Of a stretch of 5,621 nucleotides of DNA, positions 5,364 through 5,621 are shown piece by piece. Both the position numbers and the translations under genes were made by a program. The notes below the pieces were generated by a model. That model did not search any database. It was not told the origin of the DNA and was given only the letters and a program-made list of their open reading frames with translations. The DNA lies in NCBI GenBank assembly GCA_016177905.1, contig JACOUK010000010.1, positions 1-5,621 on the forward strand. The letters are read 5' to 3'. How positions within the stretch are numbered: position 1 is the stretch's first letter; each line of letters opens with the position of its first letter. This DNA comes from Candidatus Spechtiibacteriota bacterium. GTDB taxonomy: Bacteria > Patescibacteriota > Minisyncoccia > Spechtbacterales > HO2-43-30.

Positions 5364-5621
5364 CTCGCTTTCAATTCTCCCGCCAAGCGTTCGTAAATCA
5401 GAAATGGCAATTTCTGCCTCTTTGCCGGGCGCGGGCGGCTTGCCGTGCCACTCAAAATCGCGTTCCATGTACGATACGCCTTTTCCCGCGATTGTGTGGG
5501 CAATAATCATCGTTGGCTTCTCGTAAATCGCTTCTGCCTCCCTGCACGCGTCCACAATGTCGCGGATGTTATGCCCGTCAACCTCGATCACGTGCCAATT
5601 AAAGGCTTCGTATTTTGCTCG
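5355..5621 (-). CDS. tkt: Transketolase N-terminal subunit, C-terminal end only (cut by right edge)
   Basis: This is the last 88 residues of the ThDP-pyrophosphate-binding half of a split transketolase. The frame is open to the right edge, starting at codon CGA 5621-5619; the GTG at 5591 is internal, not a start. Family marks are YEAFNWHVIEVDGHN (fragment residues 4-18), KPTMIIAHTIAGKGVSYME (35-53) and FEWHGKPP (57-64), where the His of WHG is a conserved active-site residue of this family. The protein ends about 24 residues later, as expected for a stand-alone N subunit of about 270-285 aa. Its partner subunit is encoded 1.4 kb downstream, after the exported-protein gene. Stop TAA at 5357-5355 lies inside the start of that gene. 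Identification is firm; only the size of the missing part is assumed. Confidence 0.95.
   Translation of the reverse strand, partial: RAKYEAFNWHVIEVDGHNIRDIVDACREAEAIYEKPTMIIAHTIAGKGVSYMERDFEWHGKPPAPGKEAEIAISDLRTLGGRIESEHE

Noticed and set aside
5363..5503. 47-residue N-terminal extension of the exported protein
   Set aside because: It overlaps transketolase N in another frame and would bury the clear signal peptide that begins at the ATG at 5362.
5589..5591. GTG at 5591 as start of a short 78-aa gene
   Set aside because: Upstream codons to the window edge continue the transketolase N reading (KYEAFNWH), so the GTG is an internal Val.

Overview
The window reads as a compact bacterial operon from a small-genome lineage, most likely a Candidate Phyla Radiation (Patescibacteria, Parcubacteria-type) organism. 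This placement is an inference. It rests on the close look of the split transketolase, PfkB kinase and class II aldolase to versions I associate with that group, on overlapping or 1-nt-spaced genes, and on a secreted Ig/Fn3-type protein inside a sugar-metabolism operon. No rRNA or other marker gene is present to prove it. All five visible stop codons are TAA, and nothing suggests a recoded TGA.

All six genes lie on the minus strand, so transcription runs from the right edge to the left edge. In that order: (1) the end of the transketolase N-terminal (ThDP-binding) subunit, cut by the right edge; (2) a 457-aa exported protein with one cadherin/Ig-like domain, one Fn3-like domain and four C-terminal repeats of about 53 residues; (3) the complete transketolase C-terminal (pyrimidine-binding) subunit; (4) a PfkB-family sugar kinase; (5) a 418-aa protein of unknown function; (6) the start of a class II fructose-bisphosphate aldolase, cut by the left edge. 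No plus-strand gene is supported, and no gene-free stretch exceeds 115 bases.

The metabolic genes form a carbon-rearrangement module. Transketolase moves two-carbon units between sugar phosphates, the PfkB protein phosphorylates a sugar or sugar phosphate, and the aldolase cleaves or joins a ketose bisphosphate. Together they could run a non-oxidative pentose phosphate route without transaldolase, through sedoheptulose bisphosphate; this is a hypothesis. The 418-aa protein sits between kinase and aldolase with an 8-nt overlap and a 1-nt gap, so it probably belongs to the same task.

The most unusual DNA structure is a 109-bp imperfect palindrome built from repeated CGAAT/ATTCG units. It fills almost the whole gap between the transketolase C subunit and the kinase, and its outer end supplies the transketolase stop codon. 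A smaller palindrome occupies the only other real gap. Other points of note are a Glu-to-Gly change at a normally conserved metal-ligand position of the aldolase, the exported protein wedged between two subunits of one enzyme, and an identical 9-nt stop/start junction used at two places.
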